Shown: positions 24,609-32,833 of the stretch, piece by piece
Layout of the letters: the number at the start of each line of letters is the position of its first letter
Position numbering within the stretch: position 1 is the stretch's first letter
Assembly (NCBI GenBank): GCA_938029725.1
Contig: CALHGE010000020.1
Location: forward strand, 1-64,000
DNA from: an uncultured Flavobacteriaceae bacterium
Lineage (GTDB): Bacteria > Bacteroidota > Bacteroidia > Flavobacteriales > Flavobacteriaceae
Direction: 5' to 3'
DNA: 64,000 bases
Program-made: the position numbers and the translations under genes
The notes under the pieces: model-generated
What the model saw: only the letters and a program-made list of their open reading frames with translations
Database searches by the model: none
What the model was told of the DNA's origin: nothing

Positions 24609-26900
24609 TTATGTCGTCTTTGCAAGTCTATCACCTGTAAGTGAAACCTTGTTTTCTATCAGGTTTTCATCTGTGGTGAAAAACTGATTTAACGGAGCTG
24701 ATTCAATCTCGGTTTGCCAAACGGAGAGATAAGATAGTAAATATGAAATAGTGCTTTCAGCACCTTGATTACGATTAATGCTAGTAAGTTCCAAACCATC
24801 GCAACAACCCTTAGATTCATCGTCGTATAATGGTAATAGTAAATCATTATTACCCAAAAACCAGCTAAAAGCAATATGCATTTTGCTATAATAGCTAGTA
24901 TCTTTTAATACTTCAAATGCTTTGCTATATAACATCACCATAGCCATGGTGTCAATGGGCTGTTGACCGTTACTTGGTAAGGTTTCACCTTTATAGCCCC
25001 ATGAATTACCAATTAAAGATAATCTGTCATTTACACAGGTTTTTTTGTCTAAAAACGTAGTGCTTTCATGGGCTACTTTATAAAAGTCCTTATCTTTTGT
25101 AAGCTCGTAAGCATGCCAAATTGCCAGGGGTAACATGGCATTATCATAACTTAGAACAGGCTCAAACCATTCCCAGTTTTCACTACTTTCATCTTTATAT
25201 TGTTGAATTAATTTTGAAGTTAGTGATCGCATGGTATGAATTACCCGCTCATTATCAGGGTATCTTTTGAGAAAATGATACAGGCCTAAAATTGTGCTAG
25301 CTATTGCCCTAATCGATCGTATTTCCTCAAAATTTTGATAAGATTTAAAAAAAACATCTTTGGCAAATTGGAAATGACTGTCATTCGGTGCTAATCGTAT
25401 GAGATAGCCCATCGCCCAAATTGTTCTTCCGAATGAATCTTCAGAGCCTGTTTCATCTAAAAACGATTTATCAAAAGACATATCATTGTGGAAATAACCA
25501 TCATCTTTTTGCATTAATCTAATGTATCGTAAATAGGTGTCTACGAGTTTAGATGAATTCGTGTCTACCTCTAATTCCGTTGCTTTTAAGACTAGAATTA
25601 AAGCGCGAACATTATCGTCAAGGCAATAGCCTTCTTTGTAGTCTGGTATGGAGTAGTTTGCGTGTTCTAGAATTCCAAAGTCATCAGTGAGTCTTTTGAT
25701 ATGGGTCATTTTAAAAACGGGGAGGGAAGTAATTTTATGGTTTTGTAGCGCTGATTTTTCAGGATTGTAACCTTGCATCACTTTGTCGAGCATGGCATGA
25801 TACACCGCTCCAATATTATTCCAGTAGAGTTCTTTTCCATAGGAGAACGCTTTGGACTTTATTTGCGCAATCTCTTTTGGATTATCTAGCAGATTACATA
25901 CTGTTTTGGCTAAATCTTCACTGTCACCAAATGCAAAAGTTTTACCTCTACCATTTTCAAGGAGTTCTTTAGCATGCCAAAAAGGGGTTGAAACTATGCA
26001 AGCTCCAGCGCCCATGGCGTATGAAATCGTTCCGCTTGTAATTTGCGCCTCGTTCAAATATGGAGTAAGGTAAAGGTCTAATTTTTGTAAAAAAGTTTTG
26101 AGATCTTCTTCATCAAAAAAACCATCCTCAAAAACTAGGTTTTCTGAGACATTGTTCGCTACAGCAAGTTGTTTTAGATAATCGCGATATTCTTCTCCTG
26201 AGTCTTTTTTTACATTTGGATGTGTTTGCCCCATGACAACATAAACCACATCAGGATGCTCTTCAACTACCTTTGGTAAAGCATTGATTACGGTCTCTAT
26301 TCCTTTACTACGGCCTAAGAAACCAAAAGTTCCCAATACTTTTTTGCCTTTATAGTTGAATTTTTCACTCTCCGATTCAACATTTGAAAAATCAGGAACA
26401 CCGTGCTGTATAAGCGCTATTTTTTGTTTTGGTATTTGATAAATGGTATGAAGAAATTCTACAGCAAGTTTACTCATGACCACCATCTTTTGTGATAGTT
26501 CGCCCATTTTTTTAATAATATGACGCTCGTGATAGCTTGGGGTGTTAAGAACAGTATGTACCGTGGTTACAATCGGAATTTTAAGCTGTTCCATAAAGCC
26601 CAAAACGAATGCACCGCTTTCTCCACCGTAAATTCCAAACTCATGTTGAATGATGCAAACATCAGCGTTACTTGCATTAATTGCTTTAGCTGCATCTATA
26701 TATTCGGTCTGAATTTGTTGGTTAATGGTGTGTTTTACAATTGCGGGATATTTGTGCTCTTGAAAGCCGTTTTCCATGGCAACCACAAAAACTTCAGAGT
26801 CTTTTGAATTGGAAGCTATGATTGCTTCTGCGAGGTTTGCGGTAAATGTGGCGATGCCACAACGTCTGGGTAAGTAATTGCCGAGTATTGCTACGTTCAT
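24609..26900 (-). CDS. GT4-family glycosyltransferase with large C-terminal helical domain
   Basis: 763 residues. The N-terminal GT-B module (about 1-385) has the GT4 opening AILGNYLPRRCGIATFTANL, IIQHEFGIYGGESGAFVL, VTTVHTVLNTPSYHE, IQHGVPDF, GTFGFLGRSKGIE, and the donor-binding region with YAMGAGACIVSTPFWHAKELLENGRG. Residues about 395-763 form an alpha-helical toroid-like domain (HANYSIPDYKEGYCLDDNVRA, GRTIWAMGYLIR, ENWEWFEPVLSYDNAMLPLA, GNSWGYKGE), common in this Bacteroidota glycosyltransferase type. It probably transfers mannose or a related sugar to a cytoplasmic glycan. It converges with the GH130-receiver gene; GT4 and GH130 genes are often neighbours. Its 3' end is duplicated twice downstream. 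Confidence 0.88.
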   Translation of the reverse strand: MNVAILGNYLPRRCGIATFTANLAEAIIASNSKDSEVFVVAMENGFQEHKYPAIVKHTINQQIQTEYIDAAKAINASNADVCIIQHEFGIYGGESGAFVLGFMEQLKIPIVTTVHTVLNTPSYHERHIIKKMGELSQKMVVMSKLAVEFLHTIYQIPKQKIALIQHGVPDFSNVESESEKFNYKGKKVLGTFGFLGRSKGIETVINALPKVVEEHPDVVYVVMGQTHPNVKKDSGEEYRDYLKQLAVANNVSENLVFEDGFFDEEDLKTFLQKLDLYLTPYLNEAQITSGTISYAMGAGACIVSTPFWHAKELLENGRGKTFAFGDSEDLAKTVCNLLDNPKEIAQIKSKAFSYGKELYWNNIGAVYHAMLDKVMQGYNPEKSALQNHKITSLPVFKMTHIKRLTDDFGILEHANYSIPDYKEGYCLDDNVRALILVLKATELEVDTNSSKLVDTYLRYIRLMQKDDGYFHNDMSFDKSFLDETGSEDSFGRTIWAMGYLIRLAPNDSHFQFAKDVFFKSYQNFEEIRSIRAIASTILGLYHFLKRYPDNERVIHTMRSLTSKLIQQYKDESSENWEWFEPVLSYDNAMLPLAIWHAYELTKDKDFYKVAHESTTFLDKKTCVNDRLSLIGNSWGYKGETLPSNGQQPIDTMAMVMLYSKAFEVLKDTSYYSKMHIAFSWFLGNNDLLLPLYDDESKGCCDGLELTSINRNQGAESTISYLLSYLSVWQTEIESAPLNQFFTTDENLIENKVSLTGDRLAKTT

Positions 26901-27570
26901 TGAGTTATTTTTTATTAATGTAATGTAAGTTAAATCTTACTTAATTATAAGTATAATTCAACAACGCGCCTACTTGTGATTTATTGCAATACTGATGTAG
27001 AAGCATTACAATTGTAATGTGCAATCAAAATAAAGAATTTGTAAAATTGATCGGTGTAATGCTTCCTAAAAATTAGCTATTGATGAATAGCTGAAGCGGT
27101 TTTGTGAAGTTGGCATTTTTGAAATAGAATAACTTCTTTACCATTTAATAATACAAGAGTGCGAGGTGAAATTTACATGTCGTAGCGTAAGACCTAAACA
27201 GTAAGTTTCATACGTTGCTAAAGAATTTAACCTTAACATACAGCTGCCTTTATGAATAGGTATTGGAAGTAAGGAAAAGCTACTATTTTTTTAGACGACT
27301 ATATGTTTTCAAAAAAGCACATATCGATATCTCTTTTTCCTTTTGCGTTTATCTTTCCACTATAGTCGAACTTGAATACAGGGTTGTTCTTGGGGGGGTT
27401 ATGGGTGTTCTGAGAGCTATTACTTTAGGGCCTTGAAAGGTTTAAGTTTTAGGGTTTCGTTCTTAGGATTGCTTTCTGATTTGGTCACATGCGTTACGGA
27501 TTTTGAATGCCAACTTAAATGTAATTTACTATGGATAGCTGCGCTAATAAAAAAGTGTAGTAGGGTATAA
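26901..27570. other. Intergenic region upstream of the GT4 gene, 670 bases
   Basis: Contains the glycosyltransferase promoter region with the palindromes listed separately (26925-27025). The remainder, up to the TerB-like gene, shows no credible gene: a 71-codon minus-strand frame overlaps the next gene out of frame and has no family features. There is a G-rich patch near 27392. Confidence 0.5.
26925..27025. promoter_or_regulatory. Cluster of palindromes upstream of the GT4 gene
   Basis: Three separate inverted repeats within 100 bases upstream of the GT4 ATG. They are GTAAG-N6-CTTAC (26925-26940); AATTATA-AG-TATAATT (26943-26958, perfect 7-base arms); and CATTACAATTGTAATG (27004-27019, a perfect 16-base palindrome), which is bracketed by ATTGCA (26983-26988) and TGCAAT (27020-27025). 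Such symmetry is typical of operator sites for dimeric regulators. No regulator can be assigned; AT-rich DNA makes short palindromes common, but the 16-base one is unlikely to be chance. Confidence 0.4.
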
Positions 27571-27933
27571 TTAATAGATGATGTTATCCAATATCTTACT
27601 AAGATTACGCTCGGCCATTTGGAATTTTCCGTCACATGAAAATACTTCGCGAGTTTCCTTTTTAAGCTCGGAGAGCTCCATATGAGAATATTCTAGTTTT
27701 GCAACGGTATCTGATATCTTTGTCAAGCTAGTATCTTCATCGTCATAGCTAATTTCTCGATAAAGACGCGCAAAGGTTTTTGATGATGTTCTTGACTTGA
27801 TAAGATCGAGTTCCTCTAAATCCTCAATCGAATCTGCCTTGGCACACAGCAATAGGATGTAAATTTTTAATTCAGTTTTTGACCAATGTGTTCGCTTTTT
27901 GTTCATTTTTTTAGAAATTTTCTTGGTTTCCAT
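27571..27933 (-). CDS. Possible TerB-like small protein
   Basis: 120 residues from the ATG at 27933 (an upstream TTG is in frame but less likely). Basic N-terminus, then WSKTELKIYILLLCAKADSIEDLEELDLIKS, an alpha-helical region with alternating acidic residues that resembles the TerB/tellurite-resistance-like helical family found in flavobacteria, including the later LSELKKETREVF and AERNLSKILDNIIY blocks. The usual metal-binding acidic pattern is not clearly conserved. Cytoplasmic. Function unknown; the family assignment is tentative. Confidence 0.6.
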   Translation of the reverse strand: METKKISKKMNKKRTHWSKTELKIYILLLCAKADSIEDLEELDLIKSRTSSKTFARLYREISYDDEDTSLTKISDTVAKLEYSHMELSELKKETREVFSCDGKFQMAERNLSKILDNIIY

Positions 27934-28364
27934 AATTTCTGTGTTGATTTTCTCCAAATAATGGTCAGTTTGGAAATTTTAAAAGGGTGATGCCTATTTT
28001 TATCAATGATAAAAATTTATTTTTTATGCGTATCACGGCCACTTTTTTAATAGCTACTCCTATTTATTGGCCTAATTATTTTTGAACCCTGCAATGCATA
28101 GCAGCTCTTTCTTTGAACGACCCTGCATTGCTGCACTAAAGTCACCGCCGCGGCATTTTTGAGCGTTAAAACACTCGTATTAGGCCTTACTCCGTTTGAT
28201 GAACTATTCCAACCTATCCTTGTAATCTTAAAAATAGGAAGGGGTCGTATTCATAGCAGTTTGTTAGTTTGGCCCTTAAATCAAATAAACCGAACGATGT
28301 GCCCAATTTTAACCTGTTGTTGCGTAGCTTTCTCCGCTGCTCTTCAGAATCTATCATTGCTATT
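27934..28364. other. Intergenic region, 431 bases
   Basis: Lies upstream of the TerB-like gene and downstream of the SnoaL-like lipoprotein gene (both minus). A plus-strand 89-codon frame here overlaps the 3' end of the lipoprotein gene and has no family features. Nothing else is supported. Confidence 0.45.
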
Positions 28365-28874
28365 CTATTTGTTCTTTTTAGAGGCGTCTATCTCTTGTAT
28401 TCTGGCCATATATTCCGATAAATTATAGTACCCATGCTCTTCAACTATTTTACCGTTTACAATCTGTACTGTTAAATGGACGGGGATTATCAGTTCTTTA
28501 TTACTTGCAGCCATAGTGCCTTTCCAGTCTCCCCAAAAGTTCACCCAAATTTCTCCTTCATCATCGATAACTTTTTCGTAGAAAGCATCCTTGTCGAATT
28601 TGTATGAAGAGGTATTTGCCAAAATACCTCTTAGCGTTTTGTTTATTTCTTTTGCGGAAAGTGAAATGTCTTTGGTCGTATTGTGGTGTAATTTTGCTGT
28701 ATCAGCGTAATGACTAAGCCAACTTTCCCATTCGCCTTTTTCATAATCAGCCACCAAGGATTTGACCAGTTCTATTTCTGATCCGGTTGTTGCATAGCGT
28801 GTGGGTCTATGTTCCTTACAAGACGCACATAAGCTTAGTGTTAGAAAGATTCCCATTACAGCTGTTTTTTTCAT
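28365..28874 (-). CDS. SnoaL/NTF2-like lipoprotein
   Basis: 169 residues. Lipoprotein signal FLTLSLCASC with Cys19. The mature part has the NTF2-like cone fold features: SEIELVKSLVADYEKGEWESWLSHYADTAKLHHNTT at the N-terminal helix pair and first strand, AKEINKTLRGIL, GEIWVNFWGDWKG and the closing LIIPVHLTVQIVNGKIVEEHGYYNL. Such proteins are often annotated as nuclear transport factor 2 family; without catalytic residues, a ligand-binding role in the periplasm is the most that can be said. Divergent from the TPR-kinase gene across about 210 bases. Confidence 0.82.
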   Translation of the reverse strand: MKKTAVMGIFLTLSLCASCKEHRPTRYATTGSEIELVKSLVADYEKGEWESWLSHYADTAKLHHNTTKDISLSAKEINKTLRGILANTSSYKFDKDAFYEKVIDDEGEIWVNFWGDWKGTMAASNKELIIPVHLTVQIVNGKIVEEHGYYNLSEYMARIQEIDASKKNK

Positions 28875-29082
28875 GATTTCTTATGATTTACTACCGTTCT
28901 GATTTAGTTGTTTTCATAGATGGCTAAAAGAATTGATTTTTATACGGATTAAGAATCCAAGAAGGACGAAAGCCTAGTTTTACTGTCCGAATACCTCGTT
29001 TTATTTACCAAATAGATTTTATTATAATTGTTGTATCTTTTCACTATACTCATTTTCCCTCGGTGAGAACCTAGACTTTAAA

Positions 29083-31044
29083 ATGAGCAGCTATTTATTG
29101 AAGGCGATTATTATTTGCAGCTTTTCTACTATGAATTGCACTGCACTTGTTGCCCAATTTATAGATCTTTCCCGTGAAAATTCGTACAAAAAAGTTTTCG
29201 TTGAGACCGATGATTTTGATCTTAGCTATTTAGATATACTTGAGCAATCGTATACAAAGGCCAAACCTGAGTCTATTAAATTTTCGATGCTTAATGACCT
29301 TGCCTATTACTGGCATACTCGAAATCTCGTAAAAGCGCTAGCTTTTGCCGAAAAAGGCCTTGCCCTTACCAAGCAAAAAAAAGACACCTTGTGGCATGGA
29401 CGATTTCAGATAACCCAAGCCTCCATTCTATTGCGCATGGAAAAACTTTATACTGCTGAAGCAACATTAGAATTGGCCAAAGTTAAAGTTAGCGAAGGAG
29501 ATCTTCCTTTTCTCTATACACAGTTGGGTTATGTTTACGAACGACGAGGAGAATTAGATACAGCAGCTGATTACGCGTTAGAATCATTAAACTTGGGTAT
29601 GAAAATTGGTGATAAAAAAGCCGTGGCTCTTGCGAATAGTGATTTCAGTAATCTGTTTTGGAAACAATCTAAATTTCAAACGGGCCTTGAATATGGACTC
29701 AAATCACTCGAAATTTTTGAAGAATGGGGTGTCACAGACTTGGATTACGGATTTACACTTTATGTAGTTGGCAACAATTATTTGGCATTAGGAGAACATC
29801 AGAAAGCACTTCAATACTACAAACATTCCATTAGTATTGGCGAACGTTATGGGTTTTATAACAATTTAAGTGATGTGTATATTTCCTTGGTTGATCTTTA
29901 TGGAGAATTGGAGGAGTATGAAAAGGCAGATGAAGCAGGAAAAAACGCTCTAAAATATGCAGATTTACTTGAAAATGAATTCATGATCATGCGGTCTTGG
30001 CTATCAATAGCTAAGCTTCAAAATATGCAAGGTGCGTATATTTTAGCCATTGAAAGTATTCAAAAGAGCATCCGTATTGCTTCAGAAGATTTTGGAGATA
30101 AATATTACCTAAGTCAGGCATATCAGACCTTAGGAAAAGCATATGCTGGAAATCATAATTATCAAGAAGCCTATACCGCTTTTGCCCAATATGATACTTT
30201 GAAGAACATGATTTTTACTGCAGAAGCAGATCAACGTACCTCGCTTTTGCAAACCGAATTCGATGTGGCCAAAAAAGAAGGTACTATACTTTCTCAAGAA
30301 ACGCGAATTAAAAGACAAAGCTACCTCCAAACCTTACTTATCATAATTGCCTTTCTCTTGTTTTTACTTCTTTTATTGGCATACAAGGCAATTCGAAATA
30401 AATTTAAAATCAACATCTTATTGCGCAAGCAAAATAACGAAAAGGAGTTTTTACTAAAAGAAATCCACCACCGGGTAAAGAACAATCTAGAAGTTGTTTC
30501 CAGTCTATTGTCGCTTCAGTCTGCTCAAATTGATGACCCCAATGTATTAGGTGCTATGCAAGAAAGCCAACACCGTGTTCAAAGTATGAGCATGATTCAT
30601 CAAAAATTATACATGGGCAAGAACTTGGCTACAATTGAAATGAAAGATTACTTCGAAAATCTGAGTGCATTTATTGTTGGTGCTTACGGTGTGCAGACAA
30701 GGGTAAGCGTAACGGTTGCTATGGAATCATTTGAACTGGATGTTGATTCAGCAATACCGATAGGTTTAATTGTCAATGAGTTAATCACAAATTCTCTGAA
30801 GCACGCATTTCCTGACGGAAGGTTTGGAAAAATCCAAATCACCTTGAAAAAAACGGGTACATTACTTCAACTAGACGTGATTGATGATGGTGTAGGGCAA
30901 GTAATTGCTACTGGGGCTACTGGAAAAGGTTTCGGTTCGCACCTTATTGCACTTTTGACGAAGCAATTGGATGGCAAGATGGAGCTCAACACTCATCGGG
31001 GTACTTCAGTCTCTTTTAAATTTCAATTCACTAAGGCAGCATAA
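29083..31044 (+). CDS. TPR-domain sensor histidine kinase (HisKA_2)
   Basis: 653 residues. Signal peptide (about 1-26), then a periplasmic array of tetratricopeptide repeats (about 50-400) such as YTQLGYVYERRGELDTAADYALESL and YVVGNNYLALGEHQKALQYYKHS, a membrane helix (about 415-435), a HisKA_2 dimerisation domain with LKEIHHRVKNNLEV (H462-H463) and a HATPase domain with IPIGLIVNELITNSLKHAFPDG and GKGFGSHLIALLTKQL. This TPR-TM-HisKA_2 design is common in Bacteroidota. It is read together with the LytTR regulator: the kinase TAA overlaps the regulator ATG (TAATG), so they are translationally coupled and are presumably partners. Confidence 0.92.
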   Translation: MSSYLLKAIIICSFSTMNCTALVAQFIDLSRENSYKKVFVETDDFDLSYLDILEQSYTKAKPESIKFSMLNDLAYYWHTRNLVKALAFAEKGLALTKQKKDTLWHGRFQITQASILLRMEKLYTAEATLELAKVKVSEGDLPFLYTQLGYVYERRGELDTAADYALESLNLGMKIGDKKAVALANSDFSNLFWKQSKFQTGLEYGLKSLEIFEEWGVTDLDYGFTLYVVGNNYLALGEHQKALQYYKHSISIGERYGFYNNLSDVYISLVDLYGELEEYEKADEAGKNALKYADLLENEFMIMRSWLSIAKLQNMQGAYILAIESIQKSIRIASEDFGDKYYLSQAYQTLGKAYAGNHNYQEAYTAFAQYDTLKNMIFTAEADQRTSLLQTEFDVAKKEGTILSQETRIKRQSYLQTLLIIIAFLLFLLLLLAYKAIRNKFKINILLRKQNNEKEFLLKEIHHRVKNNLEVVSSLLSLQSAQIDDPNVLGAMQESQHRVQSMSMIHQKLYMGKNLATIEMKDYFENLSAFIVGAYGVQTRVSVTVAMESFELDVDSAIPIGLIVNELITNSLKHAFPDGRFGKIQITLKKTGTLLQLDVIDDGVGQVIATGATGKGFGSHLIALLTKQLDGKMELNTHRGTSVSFKFQFTKAA

Positions 31045-31778
31045 TGATAAAAGAAACGATACGTATACTAGTGGTGGAGGATGACATGATCATCGGAGCA
31101 AATATTTCTTTGCAGCTCACGAATTTGGGGTATGAGATTACGGGTATCGAATCTAGAGGAGAAGAAACCATTAGTCATGTCAGAACGAACAGGCCTGACC
31201 TTATATTGATGGATATTCAATTGAAAGGGGTTTTGAGTGGTATTGACACTGTTAAGGCAATTCAGAAATTTTGTGATTTACCTGTAATTTACCTTACTGC
31301 CAATAGTGATGAAGTCACTTTTAACAAAGCCAAAGAGACTCGACCTCAAGCATTTATAGCAAAACCATTTAACAATTTAGAATTACAGCGAACTATTGAA
31401 TTGGTTATAAATCAGATAGACGAAAAGAAAAACCTACCAAAGTCAATTCAAGAAATAGAAGTACTAGGTGATCGTATTTTTGTACGGCACCATGGCAAGA
31501 TGGAAAAAATTCTTTTAGATGATATTCTTTTTATTGAAGCGGATCGAAATTACTGCACCATAGTAACCGATAACCGTAATTTCACATTAACCAGCACGCT
31601 AAAAGCTATGGAAGAAAAGCTTACTAAAAGCCATTTGATTCGCATACATCGTTCATATATGGTGAATATCTTGAAGTTAGATATAGTAGCAGACCATCAT
31701 CTCGAAATTAATCGAAAAGTGATACCGCTTGGTAAATCGTTTAAAGAACTACTTCTCAGTCGTATTCAAACCATATAG
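31044..31778 (+). CDS. LytTR response regulator
   Basis: 244 residues. Receiver domain (about 5-125) with the acidic pocket in VVEDD, phosphoacceptor Asp57 in LILMDIQL, switch Thr in IYLTANSD and Lys in FIAKPF. A LytTR DNA-binding domain (about 150-244) follows: DDILFIEADRNYCTIVTDNRNFTLTSTLKAMEEKL and FIRIHRSYMVN-like LIRIHRSYMVNILKL, IPLGKSFKELL. LytTR domains bind paired 9-base direct repeats. It shares one base with the upstream kinase gene and should be phosphorylated by it; target genes are unknown. Confidence 0.93.
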   Translation: MIKETIRILVVEDDMIIGANISLQLTNLGYEITGIESRGEETISHVRTNRPDLILMDIQLKGVLSGIDTVKAIQKFCDLPVIYLTANSDEVTFNKAKETRPQAFIAKPFNNLELQRTIELVINQIDEKKNLPKSIQEIEVLGDRIFVRHHGKMEKILLDDILFIEADRNYCTIVTDNRNFTLTSTLKAMEEKLTKSHLIRIHRSYMVNILKLDIVADHHLEINRKVIPLGKSFKELLLSRIQTI

Positions 31779-31954
31779 AACTTTCTAAAATTATTCCTAG
31801 TCTAATTGCTTTGGTAATTAAAAGAGCTGTTTCGGACAGTATTACTTCACCGTCGTCCTAAATTAATTGGTATTAACTCATTTAATTTATAACATCACAA
31901 CCTAGTTCGAAATCCCTGAAACCACTAGCTGTTTAACCAATAAAAATAATTATA

Positions 31955-32731
31955 ATGAAAAAAGTACTGATTTTTGGAGTAGCGCTTATGATTGGGTTTT
32001 CTGCTCTGGCACAAGAAAAACTATTTCTCACTTTTGAGTTTATGAAAGTGGATAATGAACAAGAAAGTGCGTATATGGAAACCGAAAGTTTATGGCAGAA
32101 ACTTCATGAGGCACGGGTAAAAAAAGGAGATATCATAGGATGGGATCTTTGGGCTTTGCGTCCTGGAGGTGAAGATCAAGGCTTTCAATACTTAACGGTA
32201 ACACTCCATAGCGATCCGGTTAAGATGATGGAAGGGGGCGGTTTTCAGGAAGCTTTTGCTACTGCTTTTCCAAACATAACAGATAAAGAACAGGAAATCA
32301 TGGATGCGACTGCAAAAACCAGAGACTTGGCGGTTCGAATATATGCCGAACAAATTTCAAGTACTACGGGTGAATTTGATATGCCAATTGGTACGATAGC
32401 ATTGATGGATATGATGAAAGTCACTATGGGTAATTATAGTGCTTACGAAAAGGCAGAAGATGAAGTCTTTAAAGCACTACATCAAAAAGCTGTAGATGCA
32501 GGGGGTAAAGCAAGTTGGGGCTTGGTTCGATTCATCTCACCAATGGGTAGTGACACCTATGCCTCTCATATGACGGTCAACATGTTCAATACGGTTGAGC
32601 AAATGCTAAATCAAAGTATAAATTTTAGTGAAGGTATGACCGCTGATCAGACGAAGTTAATGCAAGAAGGTATTGCGGCTAGAGATATGAAGTGGGTATA
32701 TATGGCCAGATTGATTAAAAAAGTACGTTGA
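31955..32731 (+). CDS. Secreted protein with two-fold internal repeat
   Basis: 258 residues, signal peptide MKKVLIFGVALMIGFSALAQ with cleavage after Ala-Gln. The mature part has two similar halves: FMKVDNEQESAYMETESLW with WDLWALRPGGED in the first, and MMKVTMGNYSAYEKAEDEV with WGLVRFISPMGSD in the second, each ending in a strand with a TV motif. This suggests a tandem ferredoxin-like (dimeric alpha/beta barrel-like) fold. I do not recognise a named family; such domains often bind small ligands. The gene follows the LytTR regulator by 176 bases and may be one of its targets, but this is only a guess. Confidence 0.7.
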   Translation: MKKVLIFGVALMIGFSALAQEKLFLTFEFMKVDNEQESAYMETESLWQKLHEARVKKGDIIGWDLWALRPGGEDQGFQYLTVTLHSDPVKMMEGGGFQEAFATAFPNITDKEQEIMDATAKTRDLAVRIYAEQISSTTGEFDMPIGTIALMDMMKVTMGNYSAYEKAEDEVFKALHQKAVDAGGKASWGLVRFISPMGSDTYASHMTVNMFNTVEQMLNQSINFSEGMTADQTKLMQEGIAARDMKWVYMARLIKKVR

Positions 32732-32771
32732 AAATAAGAGCAATACAAGTTTAGTGTTTTTTATGTAAATG

Positions 32772-32803
32772 AACCTATAGCTCCATGGCTGTAGGTTTTT
32801 TAT
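32772..32803. terminator. Intrinsic terminator between convergent genes
   Basis: Stem AACCTATAGC/GCTGTAGGTT (one wobble pair) with a short loop, followed by a T run on the plus strand and preceded by an A-containing stretch on the minus strand. It ends the secreted-protein gene and may serve the cyclase gene from the other side. Confidence 0.7.
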
Positions 32804-32833
32804 TTAGAAGAATAGTACAAGGTTTTACTATTC

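Noticed and set aside
27420-27635. 71-codon minus-strand frame
   Set aside because: It overlaps the TerB-like gene in another frame and has no family features.
28159-28428. 89-codon plus-strand frame
   Set aside because: It overlaps the 3' end of the SnoaL-like lipoprotein on the other strand and has no recognisable domain.
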